NCBI GenBank assembly: GCA_015662175.1
Contig: DQUR01000047.1
Span: 1 to 10,316 of the forward strand
DNA: 10,316 nt
Direction: 5' to 3'
Source of the DNA: Thermococcus paralvinellae
GTDB lineage: Archaea; Methanobacteriota_B; Thermococci; Thermococcales; Thermococcaceae
Shown here: positions 1 to 7,626 of the stretch, one piece after another
Layout of the letters: each line of letters starts with the position of its first letter
Numbering within the stretch: the stretch's first letter is position 1
Translations under genes and position numbers: made by a program
Notes under the pieces: model-generated
The model's input: only the letters and a program-made list of their open reading frames with translations
Database searches by the model: none
Told to the model about the DNA's origin: nothing

Positions 1-2
1 TC

Positions 3-77
3 ACCGAGGAGCTTGAGAGAGAGCTTGAAGACCTGAAAAAATTTACGTCAAATAATCTAGCAAGCTCCTCACCTTAA
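3..77 (+). CDS. C-terminal tail of an unidentified protein (5' end outside window)
   Basis: An open plus-strand frame enters from the left edge and ends at TAA 75-77. It reads a charged Glu/Leu/Lys-rich helix (TEELERELEDLKK) followed by a short polar tail ending in SSP. The composition and the codon choice (GAG, CTT, AGA, AAA) resemble the other genes here, which is why I think it is real. It overlaps the 3' end of the minus-strand gene at 43-429 by about 35 bases, a tail-to-tail overlap. Too little is present to name the family, and chance readthrough cannot be excluded. Confidence 0.45.
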   Translation, partial: TEELERELEDLKKFTSNNLASSSP

Positions 78-429
78 TCTTCCTCTTCAACGCGTCACAA
101 ACTTCTCTCCCATCAAAATCAGGGGAATACTCAACACCAAGCTCGTTAAGGAAGAATTTCATTATCTGAAAGTCATTATCTGAAAGGCGTATTTTGACTT
201 GTTCCCTTCCATTTCTACAGCTATGAGGGCTTACCACGATTTCCAATATTATATTAAAATTCAATCTCACACCCAAATCCACATCAATAAAGCTTATCTT
301 TTCTTGTGTTTTGAATTTTTTCACAAGAGCATTTGGAAATCTTGATTTCAGCTTTTCTATAAGCTTTATCGCCCTCTCATACTGCTCTTCAGTGAGCTCA
401 GCCTTGAGCCTAACCCCCTCAAGGATCAT
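43..429 (-). CDS. hypothetical protein, divergent to reverse gyrase (128 aa)
   Basis: I do not recognise this family. The protein is 128 residues, soluble and rich in Lys, Arg and Glu. It has no signal peptide, membrane segment or metal-binding cluster; it has only one or two isolated Cys. The N-terminal third (TEEQYERAIKLIEKLKSRFP) looks like a long amphipathic helix, the middle is beta-rich, and the C-terminus is helical. A longer frame starts at GTG 439-441, but I chose ATG 427-429: a GGTGAG Shine-Dalgarno lies about five bases before it, and the likely TATA box (461-468 read on this strand) would place transcription start near or below the GTG. It is divergent from reverse gyrase with about 75 bases between the starts, so the two may share promoter control. 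Function unknown. Confidence 0.72.
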   Translation of the reverse strand: MILEGVRLKAELTEEQYERAIKLIEKLKSRFPNALVKKFKTQEKISFIDVDLGVRLNFNIILEIVVSPHSCRNGREQVKIRLSDNDFQIMKFFLNELGVEYSPDFDGREVCDALKRKIKVRSLLDYLT

Positions 430-460
430 GCTCTCACCCACGAGAGAAATCTAAAAAATC

Positions 461-468
461 CTTATAAA
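461..468. promoter_or_regulatory. TATA box of the reverse gyrase promoter, possibly bidirectional
   Basis: CTTATAAA is preceded by an A-rich stretch (AAAAAATC) that fits an archaeal BRE. It is about 25 bases before an expected start near 490, giving a leader of roughly 15-20 bases before ATG 507. Read on the minus strand the same box is TTTATAAG and lies about 35 bases before ATG 429 of the opposite gene, so it could serve both directions. A second minus-strand candidate is TATTTAAG at 479-486. Assigned by position and consensus only. Confidence 0.5.
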
Positions 469-506
469 CTCTGCATCACTTAAATAGCCCATTAGAGGGT
501 GAAAAA

Positions 507-3500
507 ATGAAGGCGATTTATAGAGAAATGTGCCCAAACTGTGAGGATAGAATTAGTGATGAACGCCTGTATAAGAAGCATCCGTGTAATGTCTGTCTCG
601 ATGAGGAGATTCAAGCTGGGATTTACTTTGATTTGATAACAGGCATTAGAGAAGCCCTCAAGCTGAGGGGAACGCTAAAACGCTGGGAGGAAATTTACAG
701 ACTTGAGAAAAAGCTGAGGGAAATTGAAGAGTTCTTTGAGAAGGCCACAGGTTTTAACCTCTGGAGCGCGCAAAAAACATGGGTAAAGAGGCTAATCAAA
801 AACAAGAGCTTTTCCATAATAGCCCCAACGGGTATGGGAAAGAGTGTTTTTGGCTCATTCATGGCACTGTATTATGCCAAAAAGAAAAAGAAAAGCTACA
901 TAATTTTGCCAACAACGCCACTTGTGATGCAGACAATCAAGAGGGTGAGAGCATTTGCAGAGAAGGCTGGCGTTGAAATCAACCCTGCCTATTACCACGG
1001 TGGTATGAAGAAGAAGGAAAAAGAGGAGATGACCGAAAAAATCGCGAATGGAGATTTTGACATCCTCATAACCTCAGCCCAATGGCTCGCGAGGAATTTT
1101 GATGAAATGCTTAAGGACAAAAGGTTTGACTTCATTTTTGTTGATGACGTTGACGCATTTTTGAAAGCCTCGAAGAATATTGACCGCTCCCTCATTCTGC
1201 TTGGCTTTACAGAGGAGGTAATCCAGAAGGCCTGGGAGATTATAAGACTGAGGAAGCAGATGGCAAAGTTCCTCAATGGTAACAGTCCGGACAAGCAGGA
1301 GCAACTCAACGAACTTAACAAGCAGATTAACAAGCTTGAGAGAGAAATAAGAAAATTCAAGCGCGAGAATAAAATCGGAGTATTGATTGTGGCCTCGGCA
1401 ACCGGAAGCGCAAGGGGGGATAGGATAAAGCTCTACCGTGAGCTTCTGGACTTTGAGGTGGGGAGTGGGAGGTCGGCGTTGAGGAATGTTGTTGATAGCT
1501 ATCTCTTCCCGGAGAAACCAGTCGAGCAACATGTTGAAGATCTCTTAGCAAAGCTTGGCAAGGGAGGATTGATTTTTGTCCCGATTGATCAGGGAATTGA
1601 CTATGCAGAGAAGCTTACACGGTACCTTCAAGATAAGGGCTTCAAGGTTGAGCTCGTCTCTGCAAAAAATAAGAAGGGCCTTGAAAAGTTTGAAAACGAG
1701 GAGATTGACTATTTGATCGGTGTTGCGACCTATTATGGGACCATAGTTAGGGGATTGGATTTGCCACACCTGATTAGATATGCAATCTTTACAGGCGTGC
1801 CGAAATTTAGGTTCAGCCTCGATTTGGAGCAACCCACAATCTACAGGGTTTTGGGGTTGATGAGTGAAGTCATGGAATTCCTTGATGATGAGGATAGAAG
1901 GGAAGGCGAAAGACTGTATGCCCGCTTAAGGCGTTTGATTAGGAACATTCCACAGTTTGAACTGATGAAAATTGAAGAGGCGTTAGCTGAAGGTCTACCC
2001 TTAGAAGGATTCCACAATCATGTTCTTGAAGTGTTTAAACAGTGTGTTGAGTTCTTGAGGAGAGTTCTAAAGAAAGAAGAAGTGCTCAAGCGCATAGAGG
2101 AAGATCCATTTGTCAGCCTTAAAGAGGAGGAAGGGAAATGGTACATTGAGATCCCAGACGTGAGAACATACATCCAGGCAAGCGGAAGGACTTCCCGTCT
2201 ATTCGCCGGTGGAATTACAAAGGGTCTCAGCGTGATAATAGTTGATAACGAGAAGGTCTTTAATGGCTTGAAGAGGCAGATGAGATGGCGCTTTGCAGAA
2301 TTTGAGATGAAGCCATTTGAAGAGCTCAACCTCGAGGAGCTTCTCAGGGAGATAGACGCTGATAGAGAAAAGGTCAAGCTAATTCTTGCTGGGAAGATAA
2401 GTGAAAAAACGAAGGACTTGGTTAAGTCTGCCCTTATGATAGTTGAAAGCCCGAACAAAGCCAGAACAATAGCCGGCTTCTTCGGGCAACCAAGCAGGAG
2501 AAGGATTGGCGATCTGGTGGCATATGAAGTCAGCATAGGCGATAGGATGCTGACGATTTTGGCAAGCGGGGGACATATGTTCGACCTCGTTACAACGGAA
2601 GGCTATCACGGTGTCCTCATGGAGGAGAGGGATGGAAAGCTTTACTTCATTCCGGTCTATGACACAATAAAACGCTGTAGGGACTGTGGTCATCAGTTCG
2701 TTGACTGGGAAGAGAGGGGAGTCTGTCCAAGGTGTAGCTCAAGGAATGTCAGAGATGCCCTCGAGAATGTAACTGCAATGCGTGAAATAGCTCAGGAGGT
2801 TGATGAAATTCTCATAGGGACTGACCCAGATGTCGAGGGAGAAAAGATTGCATGGGACATCAGGAATGTCCTGAGCCCCTACACACCGAACATAAAGAGA
2901 ATCGAGTTCCACGAGGTTACAAGGCCGGCCATATTGAAAGCATTGAATGAGGCAAGGGACGTTAATGAGTTCAGGGTTAATGCCCAGCTGGTGAGGAGAA
3001 TAGAGGACAGATGGATTGGGTTCGAGCTCAGCCAGAAACTGTGGGAGGTATTTGAGAACAGAAATTTATCAGCGGGTAGGGTTCAAACACCGGTTCTTGG
3101 ATGGGTGATACAGAGATACAGGGAGTTCGTTGAGAGCGAAACCGACTTCATTGCGCTAACCCTGGAGAATGGCTTAAATGTAACCTTAGAAGGTGTCAAA
3201 GAGGAGATTGAAGAGGTAATCGTTGAAGATGTTCAGATTGAGGAGAGGGAACTCAATCCATTCCCGCCGTATACCACGGATACAATGCTTCAGGATGCTT
3301 CAAGATTTTTGGGATTTTCCGCTCCCTATGCAATGCAGCTGGCACAGGATCTTTTCGAACTCGGTCTTATCACCTATCACAGAACCGATTCAACCCGTGT
3401 CAGCAACACGGGTATTGAAGTTGCAAGGGAATACATCAGGGAAGAAATTGGGGAGGAATACTTCGCCCCGAGGAAGTGGGGTGAGGGAGGAGCACACGAG

Positions 3501-4157
3501 TGTATAAGGCCTACAAGGCCAATTGATACTGGAAGGTTAATGCAGTTGTTGAGGGATGGTATCATTACCCTTGCAAGGGGACTCACGAGGGACCATTTCA
3601 GGCTTTATGATATGATATTCAAACGCTTTATGGCATCGCAGATGAAGGCTGCAAATATCCTCCATGAAAAGGCTGTAATTAATGCAAAAATAGCCAGAAC
3701 TGAAATTGAAGGGTATATTGAGATGATCTTTGATGGCTGGACTAAGTTAAGGGCACCGCCACTGAGGAAACTGCCAAAACTTGAGAAAGGGCAGAAACTT
3801 AAGGTCGTTGAGATTAAGAAATGGAGAGCTTCAAAGGTTCCCCTCTATACCCAGGGTGATCTAATCGCCTTAATGAAGGAGCGCAAGATTGGAAGGCCCT
3901 CAACTTATGCAAAGATTGTTAAGACACTCCTTGACAGGCATTACGTCATCGAGACAAGGGGAAGGAAGAAGCTGATCCCAACGGAACTTGGGACTAAAGT
4001 CTACCACTACCTTATAAGTAAATACAGGGAACTTGTAAGTGAGGAAAGGACGAGGCAACTTGAAGAGCTTATGGACCTGGTGGAAGAAAATAAGGTGGAT
4101 TATCAGGAAGTACTGAACAATATGTATGTAGAGATTAAACAATACATTTTAAAGTGA
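507..4157 (+). CDS. rgy: reverse gyrase
   Basis: Reverse gyrase introduces positive supercoils using ATP and is the hallmark topoisomerase of hyperthermophiles. This 1216-residue protein has every expected part. The N-terminal zinc finger has C9/C12/C27/C30. The helicase-like half has Walker A at 106-113 (APTGMGKS), a DDVD Walker B at 213-216, an SAT-type motif III at 297-299 and motif VI around 555-564 (QASGRTSR). The latch insertion lies about 360-530. The type IA topoisomerase half begins near 640 with the TOPRIM Glu647 and the acidic D773/D775/E777 set; a second zinc finger has C724/C727/C740/C743; the catalytic Tyr is Y957 in GLITYHRTD. The length matches intein-free family members; there is no intein beside the active site. 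Start: ATG 507 with GAGGGTG six bases upstream. It is monocistronic or read toward trmBL2. Confidence 0.98.
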   Translation: MKAIYREMCPNCEDRISDERLYKKHPCNVCLDEEIQAGIYFDLITGIREALKLRGTLKRWEEIYRLEKKLREIEEFFEKATGFNLWSAQKTWVKRLIKNKSFSIIAPTGMGKSVFGSFMALYYAKKKKKSYIILPTTPLVMQTIKRVRAFAEKAGVEINPAYYHGGMKKKEKEEMTEKIANGDFDILITSAQWLARNFDEMLKDKRFDFIFVDDVDAFLKASKNIDRSLILLGFTEEVIQKAWEIIRLRKQMAKFLNGNSPDKQEQLNELNKQINKLEREIRKFKRENKIGVLIVASATGSARGDRIKLYRELLDFEVGSGRSALRNVVDSYLFPEKPVEQHVEDLLAKLGKGGLIFVPIDQGIDYAEKLTRYLQDKGFKVELVSAKNKKGLEKFENEEIDYLIGVATYYGTIVRGLDLPHLIRYAIFTGVPKFRFSLDLEQPTIYRVLGLMSEVMEFLDDEDRREGERLYARLRRLIRNIPQFELMKIEEALAEGLPLEGFHNHVLEVFKQCVEFLRRVLKKEEVLKRIEEDPFVSLKEEEGKWYIEIPDVRTYIQASGRTSRLFAGGITKGLSVIIVDNEKVFNGLKRQMRWRFAEFEMKPFEELNLEELLREIDADREKVKLILAGKISEKTKDLVKSALMIVESPNKARTIAGFFGQPSRRRIGDLVAYEVSIGDRMLTILASGGHMFDLVTTEGYHGVLMEERDGKLYFIPVYDTIKRCRDCGHQFVDWEERGVCPRCSSRNVRDALENVTAMREIAQEVDEILIGTDPDVEGEKIAWDIRNVLSPYTPNIKRIEFHEVTRPAILKALNEARDVNEFRVNAQLVRRIEDRWIGFELSQKLWEVFENRNLSAGRVQTPVLGWVIQRYREFVESETDFIALTLENGLNVTLEGVKEEIEEVIVEDVQIEERELNPFPPYTTDTMLQDASRFLGFSAPYAMQLAQDLFELGLITYHRTDSTRVSNTGIEVAREYIREEIGEEYFAPRKWGEGGAHECIRPTRPIDTGRLMQLLRDGIITLARGLTRDHFRLYDMIFKRFMASQMKAANILHEKAVINAKIARTEIEGYIEMIFDGWTKLRAPPLRKLPKLEKGQKLKVVEIKKWRASKVPLYTQGDLIALMKERKIGRPSTYAKIVKTLLDRHYVIETRGRKKLIPTELGTKVYHYLISKYRELVSEERTRQLEELMDLVEENKVDYQEVLNNMYVEIKQYILK

Positions 4158-4173
4158 TTTTGTGCTCTTTTTA
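4158..4173 (+). terminator. T-rich putative terminator after reverse gyrase
   Basis: The bases directly after the reverse gyrase stop are T-rich, with runs of four and five T. Archaeal RNA polymerase terminates on such oligo-T stretches without a hairpin. The runs are short, so termination may be partial and some transcripts could continue into the trmBL2 region. Confidence 0.3.
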
Positions 4174-4182
4174 TCTATACTG

Positions 4183-4215
4183 CTACCTTAACCAAAAAAT
4201 TTAAAATTAAGGTAG
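4183..4215. repeat. 9-bp inverted repeat upstream of trmBL2
   Basis: CTACCTTAA (4183-4191) is matched by its exact reverse complement TTAAGGTAG (4207-4215) around a 15-base A/T-rich spacer. It lies about 100 bases upstream of the trmBL2 TATA box and just after the reverse gyrase stop. It could be an operator, a hairpin in the 3' end of the reverse gyrase mRNA, or both. It does not match the Thermococcales glycolytic motif (TATCAC-N5-GTGATA). Confidence 0.6.
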
Positions 4216-4268
4216 AGTAAAATCTTTGTATGTTGATGCAATAGAGGTAAAATCAGATGGAGTTATGT

Positions 4269-4294
4269 TTAAATAAGATGCTTAAATAAGATGC
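4269..4294 (+). repeat. perfect tandem 13-bp repeat upstream of the trmBL2 promoter
   Basis: TTAAATAAGATGC occurs twice with no gap (4269-4281 and 4282-4294). The second copy ends about 22 bases before the TATA-like element, where an archaeal activator would sit. The spacing of 13 bp is slightly more than one helical turn. It may be a recent slippage duplication or a two-site regulator target. Confidence 0.75.
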
Positions 4295-4310
4295 AAAACT
4301 AATAGGGTTA

Positions 4311-4324
4311 AAAAAGTTATATAC
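4311..4324 (+). promoter_or_regulatory. BRE/TATA element of trmBL2
   Basis: AAAAAG followed by TTATATAC (4317-4324) is a good archaeal BRE/TATA pair. It predicts a start near 4345 and a leader of about 25 bases before ATG 4369. The close match to consensus fits a gene whose orthologues are very highly expressed. A weaker A/T box lies at about 4199-4209, inside the inverted repeat. Confidence 0.6.
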
Positions 4325-4368
4325 CCTAAGCTCGCATATGTTTTAACAAAAATATGGTGGTGGTAAAA

Positions 4369-5163
4369 ATGGCAAAAGATAGAATGGTAGAACTCTTACA
4401 AGAACATTTTGAATTGAACTTATATGAGGCAAGGGCATATGTTGCCTTAGTTGCGTTTGGTGTCCTTACTCCAGCAGAGCTAGCAAGTGTTTCCGAAGTT
4501 CCAGCACCAAGGACTTACGATGTGTTGAGGAGCCTTGAAAAGAAGGGTTTTGCAATCAGCCAACCGGGCAAGGTAAATAAATACAGGCCAGTACATCCCA
4601 AGAGTATCCTTGAAAAGTTCATTGCGGATTGGCAGGAAAGGGTTAAGGAAGAGCTTGAGGCTAAGAAGAAGGCCAAAGAGGAACTGCTTGAACTCATGAC
4701 CCCATTGATAGAGACAGAAATTCCGAAGTATGGTGTTGAAAGGGTTTGGGTTGTTAGGGGAATTAGGAACTCAACGCTCAAGACAAAAGAAATGCTTGAG
4801 GGAGTTCAAAAGGAGATGCTCCTTGCTGATGATGGTTATATAGCAATAAACCTCGAAGATGATATCATTAAAGCTATTGACAAAGGTGTTACAGCCAAAA
4901 TTGTTGTTACCAAACAGGTACTTCCAAGACTACAATCATCAAAGCTCATGGACTACTATAAGGACGGCAAACTTGAGCTCAAGGTTATTGATAGCCTTGA
5001 ACTGCCAATGTTAATCTGCGATGAGGAGGTATTCTTTGCATTGGAGGACATGGCTGCCAGATACTTCAACTATGAAACCCAGGTCTGGATTAAGGACTTC
5101 AGGGTTGTTAATCTCTTCAAAGGGAAGTTTAATGAATACTGGCAGAAGGCAGAAAAAGTTTAA
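4369..5163 (+). CDS. trmBL2: TrmB-family chromatin protein / transcriptional regulator TrmBL2
   Basis: The protein has 264 residues. A winged-helix domain covers about residues 16-75, with recognition helix near 47-60 (PRTYDVLRSLEKKG). A Lys/Glu-rich coiled coil at about 80-115 should dimerise it, and a C-terminal domain follows at about 125-264. The TrmB sugar-sensing domain looks shortened, as in TrmBL2. In T. kodakarensis (TK0471) and P. furiosus (PF0496) TrmBL2 is an abundant, largely sequence-independent DNA-coating protein that forms thick fibres and represses many genes. Start choice: ATG 4369 is preceded by a strong GGTGGTGG site; the in-frame ATG at 4354 lies upstream of this site, so I reject it. 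The length then equals that of known TrmBL2. It sits 211 bases after reverse gyrase, an association known in Thermococcales. The paralogue assignment rests on length and neighbourhood. Confidence 0.9.
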   Translation: MAKDRMVELLQEHFELNLYEARAYVALVAFGVLTPAELASVSEVPAPRTYDVLRSLEKKGFAISQPGKVNKYRPVHPKSILEKFIADWQERVKEELEAKKKAKEELLELMTPLIETEIPKYGVERVWVVRGIRNSTLKTKEMLEGVQKEMLLADDGYIAINLEDDIIKAIDKGVTAKIVVTKQVLPRLQSSKLMDYYKDGKLELKVIDSLELPMLICDEEVFFALEDMAARYFNYETQVWIKDFRVVNLFKGKFNEYWQKAEKV

Positions 5164-5166
5164 TGT

Positions 5167-5180
5167 CTTTTCTTTTTTTT
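5167..5180 (+). terminator. oligo-T terminator of trmBL2
   Basis: Directly after the trmBL2 stop are two T-rich runs, the second of eight T (5173-5180), in the 32-base gap between convergent genes. This is a typical archaeal intrinsic terminator for the plus strand. No equivalent T run for the minus-strand operon is seen in the gap. Confidence 0.6.
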
Positions 5181-5195
5181 ATCCGAGATTTCCCA

Positions 5196-5513
5196 TCATT
5201 CACCTTCCAGCCTTTTATACCTTTCCATGATGTCTATTATCCTTTCCATAACTTTTAAGTGCTTTTCAAGTTCTTCAATATCGTTGGGCAAACTGTTTGC
5301 TAACGTCTTTAGCTTTTCCATTAGTATTTCCTCAATGTCCTTAAGTTCCGCTTTTTTCTGCTTTCCCCGATGCTCACACACCGGGCAAAAAACTCTTCCA
5401 TTGAGCTCAAAAAGGGGAGAGCCACATTTGGGGCAGTGTTTATCGAGCATCTTTGCCCCTGAAAGTAGAAGAGGGGTTATTATTTTTCTGATCTCCTCAT
5501 CGCTCAACGCCAT
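5196..5513 (-). CDS. zinc-ribbon protein, Sjogren syndrome/scleroderma autoantigen 1 (p27) family
   Basis: This 105-residue protein has an N-terminal helix with the LLLSGAKMLDKHCPKCGSPL-type signature of the autoantigen p27 family. A zinc ribbon follows with C27/C30 and C43/C46 (CPKC, CPVC), then a highly charged helical C-terminus (about 53-105) that may form a coiled coil. Archaeal members are common, but no biochemical role is established that I know of; the ribbon suggests a nucleic-acid or protein interaction. ATG 5511-5513 lies one base after the stop of the upstream ureohydrolase-like gene and has a GGTGAG site in the end of that gene. An upstream GTG at 5525 would overlap by 11 bases and is less likely. 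The two genes are probably translationally coupled. Confidence 0.82.
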   Translation of the reverse strand: MALSDEEIRKIITPLLLSGAKMLDKHCPKCGSPLFELNGRVFCPVCEHRGKQKKAELKDIEEILMEKLKTLANSLPNDIEELEKHLKVMERIIDIMERYKRLEGE

Positions 5514-5514
5514 C

Positions 5515-6243
5515 TCACTCACCACTCAGCAGTTGAAACACATCAATTAATGCCCTCTTACCCATGCGTGAACGCTTTATCCTGTCCGAAATCTCTGCTA
5601 TGTCAAACGCCACAATTTTAAAGTTCTTTTTAATCCTTTCGAGGATATGGAGGAGCTCCTCCAGTGTAAGTTCACCATGCTGAAAGCGGGCGATTTTATA
5701 CTCAGGCAACAAAACATCCAAATCAACGGTAAGATAAATTTCCTCTCCAAGGTATTTCTTTACATCTTTGATTATCTCCTCTATTGAGTGGGTTTTTAGG
5801 CTTTTATATGCCTTCCATTTCCCCCCTGTTTTTTTACTCCTTGGTAGAGCGGGAAATATCTTAACCCTCCTTGTCCATAACTTAGTTCCTTCTGTGGTGG
5901 GTATCATCAAAACCGGTCCTATAACGGAGGCTTTCTCAATTATTCTTTTTTCGAGAGCGTATGCAAGCCAAGAGCCATGGTCCAGATAATCGTGCATTAA
6001 GTCAGTGTGAGCATCTATACTTATAAGTGCCCCTGGTTTAAGCTTCTGAACTATACCATAGGTCGTAAGGTGCTCCCCAATTATATATGCCCTGTCAACA
6101 GGCAACCTCTCAGGGAGTAGCTCAATTGTGTTTGACTCAACGATCATGTATTCATCGATGAGCTTATTCCTCCTCAGGAGATTGAGAGCATACATGACAC
6201 CCTCTCTGTTTGGTTTTTCTCCAAACGGAATAAACGTAACCAT
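5515..6243 (-). CDS. divergent ureohydrolase (arginase/agmatinase-fold) protein
   Basis: This 242-residue protein retains all six Mn-ligand positions of ureohydrolases by my reading: H58 (GEH in place of GGDH), D77/H79/D81 (DAHTD), and D174/D176 (TVDLD). A second His, H89, follows in DHGSW, and E217 in FDIAEISD fits the substrate-binding Glu. It departs from the family elsewhere: it is shorter than the usual 290-320 residues, the last motif is DLDVLLP rather than DxDxxDP, and the APGTG loop is absent. It is therefore probably a metal-dependent amidinohydrolase-like enzyme, but not a standard agmatinase, and the substrate is unknown. It starts at ATG 6241-6243 with GGGAG upstream, and leads a two-gene operon with the zinc-ribbon protein. 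Confidence 0.8.
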   Translation of the reverse strand: MVTFIPFGEKPNREGVMYALNLLRRNKLIDEYMIVESNTIELLPERLPVDRAYIIGEHLTTYGIVQKLKPGALISIDAHTDLMHDYLDHGSWLAYALEKRIIEKASVIGPVLMIPTTEGTKLWTRRVKIFPALPRSKKTGGKWKAYKSLKTHSIEEIIKDVKKYLGEEIYLTVDLDVLLPEYKIARFQHGELTLEELLHILERIKKNFKIVAFDIAEISDRIKRSRMGKRALIDVFQLLSGE

Positions 6244-6273
6244 TGCAACTCCCAGAATTTAATCCAGGGAACT

Positions 6274-6283
6274 CTTTTTAAAC
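6274..6283 (-). promoter_or_regulatory. TATA-like element of the ureohydrolase operon
   Basis: Read on the minus strand this is GTTTAAAAAG, about 35 bases upstream of ATG 6243. That is a suitable distance for a short-leader archaeal transcript. It is assigned by position and A/T content only. Confidence 0.4.
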
Positions 6284-6311
6284 TTAGTCCATTAACTCCC
6301 GGCCATTATTA

Positions 6312-6333
6312 CAAGTTTTTTGTCAAAAACTTG
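6312..6333. repeat. 9-bp inverted repeat upstream of HPS-PHI
   Basis: CAAGTTTTT (6312-6320) and AAAAACTTG (6325-6333) are exact reverse complements around a 4-base centre. The element lies in the 154-base divergent region, immediately before the A/T-rich TATA candidate of HPS-PHI. Its placement next to the BRE fits an operator or activator site; it lies upstream of the expected RNA start, so an RNA hairpin role is less likely. Confidence 0.6.
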
Positions 6334-6336
6334 AGA

Positions 6337-6348
6337 GTTAAAATTAAA
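6337..6348 (+). promoter_or_regulatory. candidate TATA region of the HPS-PHI operon
   Basis: GTTAAAATTAAA is the most A/T-rich element upstream of the gene and predicts a transcript start near 6366-6370, about 30 bases before ATG 6398. It is weaker than the trmBL2 promoter and could be replaced by a neighbouring A/T box. Confidence 0.35.
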
Positions 6349-6397
6349 AAGTGTGCGAATTGATGTTGGAGTGATTAAAAATTTGGAGGAGTTCAAG

Positions 6398-7618
6398 ATG
6401 ATTTTACAGGTTGCACTGGATTTAACCGATATTGAGCAGGCTATTTCTATAGCAGAAAAAGCTGCTCGTGGTGGCGCTCACTGGCTTGAGGTTGGAACCC
6501 CCCTCATCAAAAAGGAGGGAATGAGAGCGGTTGAACTTATGAAGAGGCGCTTTCCAGACAGGAAGATAGTCGCTGACTTAAAGACCATGGACACCGGAGC
6601 CCTTGAGGTTGAAATGGCAGCGAGGCATGGGGCAGATGTTGTCTCAATTCTTGGTGTTGCCGATGATAGGACGATAAGAGACGCCCTCATGGTGGCAAGA
6701 AAGTATGGGATCAAAGTTATGGTGGACCTAATAGGCGTTAAGGACAAGGTCAGGAGAGCAAAAGAGCTTGAGGAGATGGGGGTTCATTATATCCTTGTCC
6801 ACACAGGAATAGACGAGCAGGCTCAGGGAAAAAGTCCCCTTGAAGATTTAGAAAAGGTCGTCAAAGCAGTTAAAATTCCAGTTGCAGTTGCTGGAGGATT
6901 GAACTTGGAGACGATTCCCAGGGTTATTGAGCTGGGAGCAACTATAATCATCGTTGGAGGGGCCATAACCAAAGCAGAGGATCCGGAAGAGGTAACAAGG
7001 AGGATAATCGACCTCTTCTGGGGCGAATACATGCAGACGATAAAAAAGGCAATGCATGACATAACTGAACACATTAACCACGTTGCAGATGCCCTCAGAC
7101 TTGATGAGGTTAGGGGACTGATAGACGCAATGATCGGGGCCAACAAAATTTTCATATACGGAGCCGGGAGAAGCGGATTGGTTGGTAAGGCATTTGCAAT
7201 GAGACTGATGCATCTTGACTTTAACGTCTATGTTGTTGGTGAAACAATAACCCCGGCATTTGAAGAGGGCGATCTGCTTATAGCGATAAGTGGAAGCGGT
7301 GAGACGAGAACGATAGTGGATGCCGCCGAGATTGCAAAAAATCAGGGGGGAAAGGTTGTTGCAATAACATCATACAGAAACTCAGCACTTGGCAGGCTGG
7401 CCGATGTTGTGGTTGAAATTCCTGGAAGGGCTAAGACAGACGTCCCGACAGATTACATAGCGAGGCAGATGTTAACCAAGTATAAGTGGGTGGCTCCTAT
7501 GGGAACTTTATTCGAGGACTCAACGATGGTATTCCTGGATGGTGTAATCGCACTTTTAATGGCAACATTTCAGAAGACCGAAAAGGATATGAAGAGGAAG
7601 CATGCGACCTTAGAATAG
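6398..7618 (+). CDS. hps-phi: bifunctional 3-hexulose-6-phosphate synthase / 6-phospho-3-hexuloisomerase (HPS-PHI)
   Basis: The 406-residue fusion joins the two ribulose monophosphate enzymes. Residues 1 to about 210 form an OMP-decarboxylase-like barrel with the DxKxxD motif D60-L-K62-T-M-D65, HTGID at 135-139 and AGGL at 165-168. Residues about 215-406 form a SIS isomerase domain with GAGRSGLVGKAFAMRL from 255 and SGSGET at 298-303. HPS joins formaldehyde and ribulose 5-phosphate; PHI interconverts hexulose 6-phosphate and fructose 6-phosphate. In T. kodakarensis the fused enzyme (TK0475) runs in reverse to make ribulose 5-phosphate, since Thermococcales lack the classical pentose phosphate pathway. 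I chose ATG 6398 because GGAGGAG lies six bases upstream; the earlier in-frame GTG at 6353 has no such site. It is the first gene of a tight plus-strand run. Confidence 0.96.
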   Translation: MILQVALDLTDIEQAISIAEKAARGGAHWLEVGTPLIKKEGMRAVELMKRRFPDRKIVADLKTMDTGALEVEMAARHGADVVSILGVADDRTIRDALMVARKYGIKVMVDLIGVKDKVRRAKELEEMGVHYILVHTGIDEQAQGKSPLEDLEKVVKAVKIPVAVAGGLNLETIPRVIELGATIIIVGGAITKAEDPEEVTRRIIDLFWGEYMQTIKKAMHDITEHINHVADALRLDEVRGLIDAMIGANKIFIYGAGRSGLVGKAFAMRLMHLDFNVYVVGETITPAFEEGDLLIAISGSGETRTIVDAAEIAKNQGGKVVAITSYRNSALGRLADVVVEIPGRAKTDVPTDYIARQMLTKYKWVAPMGTLFEDSTMVFLDGVIALLMATFQKTEKDMKRKHATLE

Positions 7619-7626
7619 GTGTTGTC

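Noticed and set aside
992..2693. Several long minus-strand frames inside reverse gyrase.
   Set aside because: They are shadows of a strongly conserved gene, with Ser/Leu-rich low-quality translations and no family features.
4257..4289. A 10-codon mini-frame (MELCLNKMLK) upstream of trmBL2, as a possible leader peptide.
   Set aside because: It lies upstream of the predicted trmBL2 TATA box, so it would not be in the mRNA, and it has only a distant GAGGT. The frame comes from the tandem repeat.
4354..4368. Upstream in-frame ATG adding five residues (MVVVK) to TrmBL2.
   Set aside because: The GGTGGTGG Shine-Dalgarno lies after this ATG and points to ATG 4369, which also gives the length of known TrmBL2 proteins.
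6353..6397. GTG start adding 15 residues to HPS-PHI.
   Set aside because: No ribosome-binding site precedes it, while GGAGGAG is placed ideally for ATG 6398; the extra residues are not part of the barrel.
7486..7626. N-terminal extension of the FtsZ-like frame into the HPS-PHI gene.
   Set aside because: This part is an out-of-frame reading of the PHI domain; ATG 7627 has a Shine-Dalgarno and begins the first beta strand.
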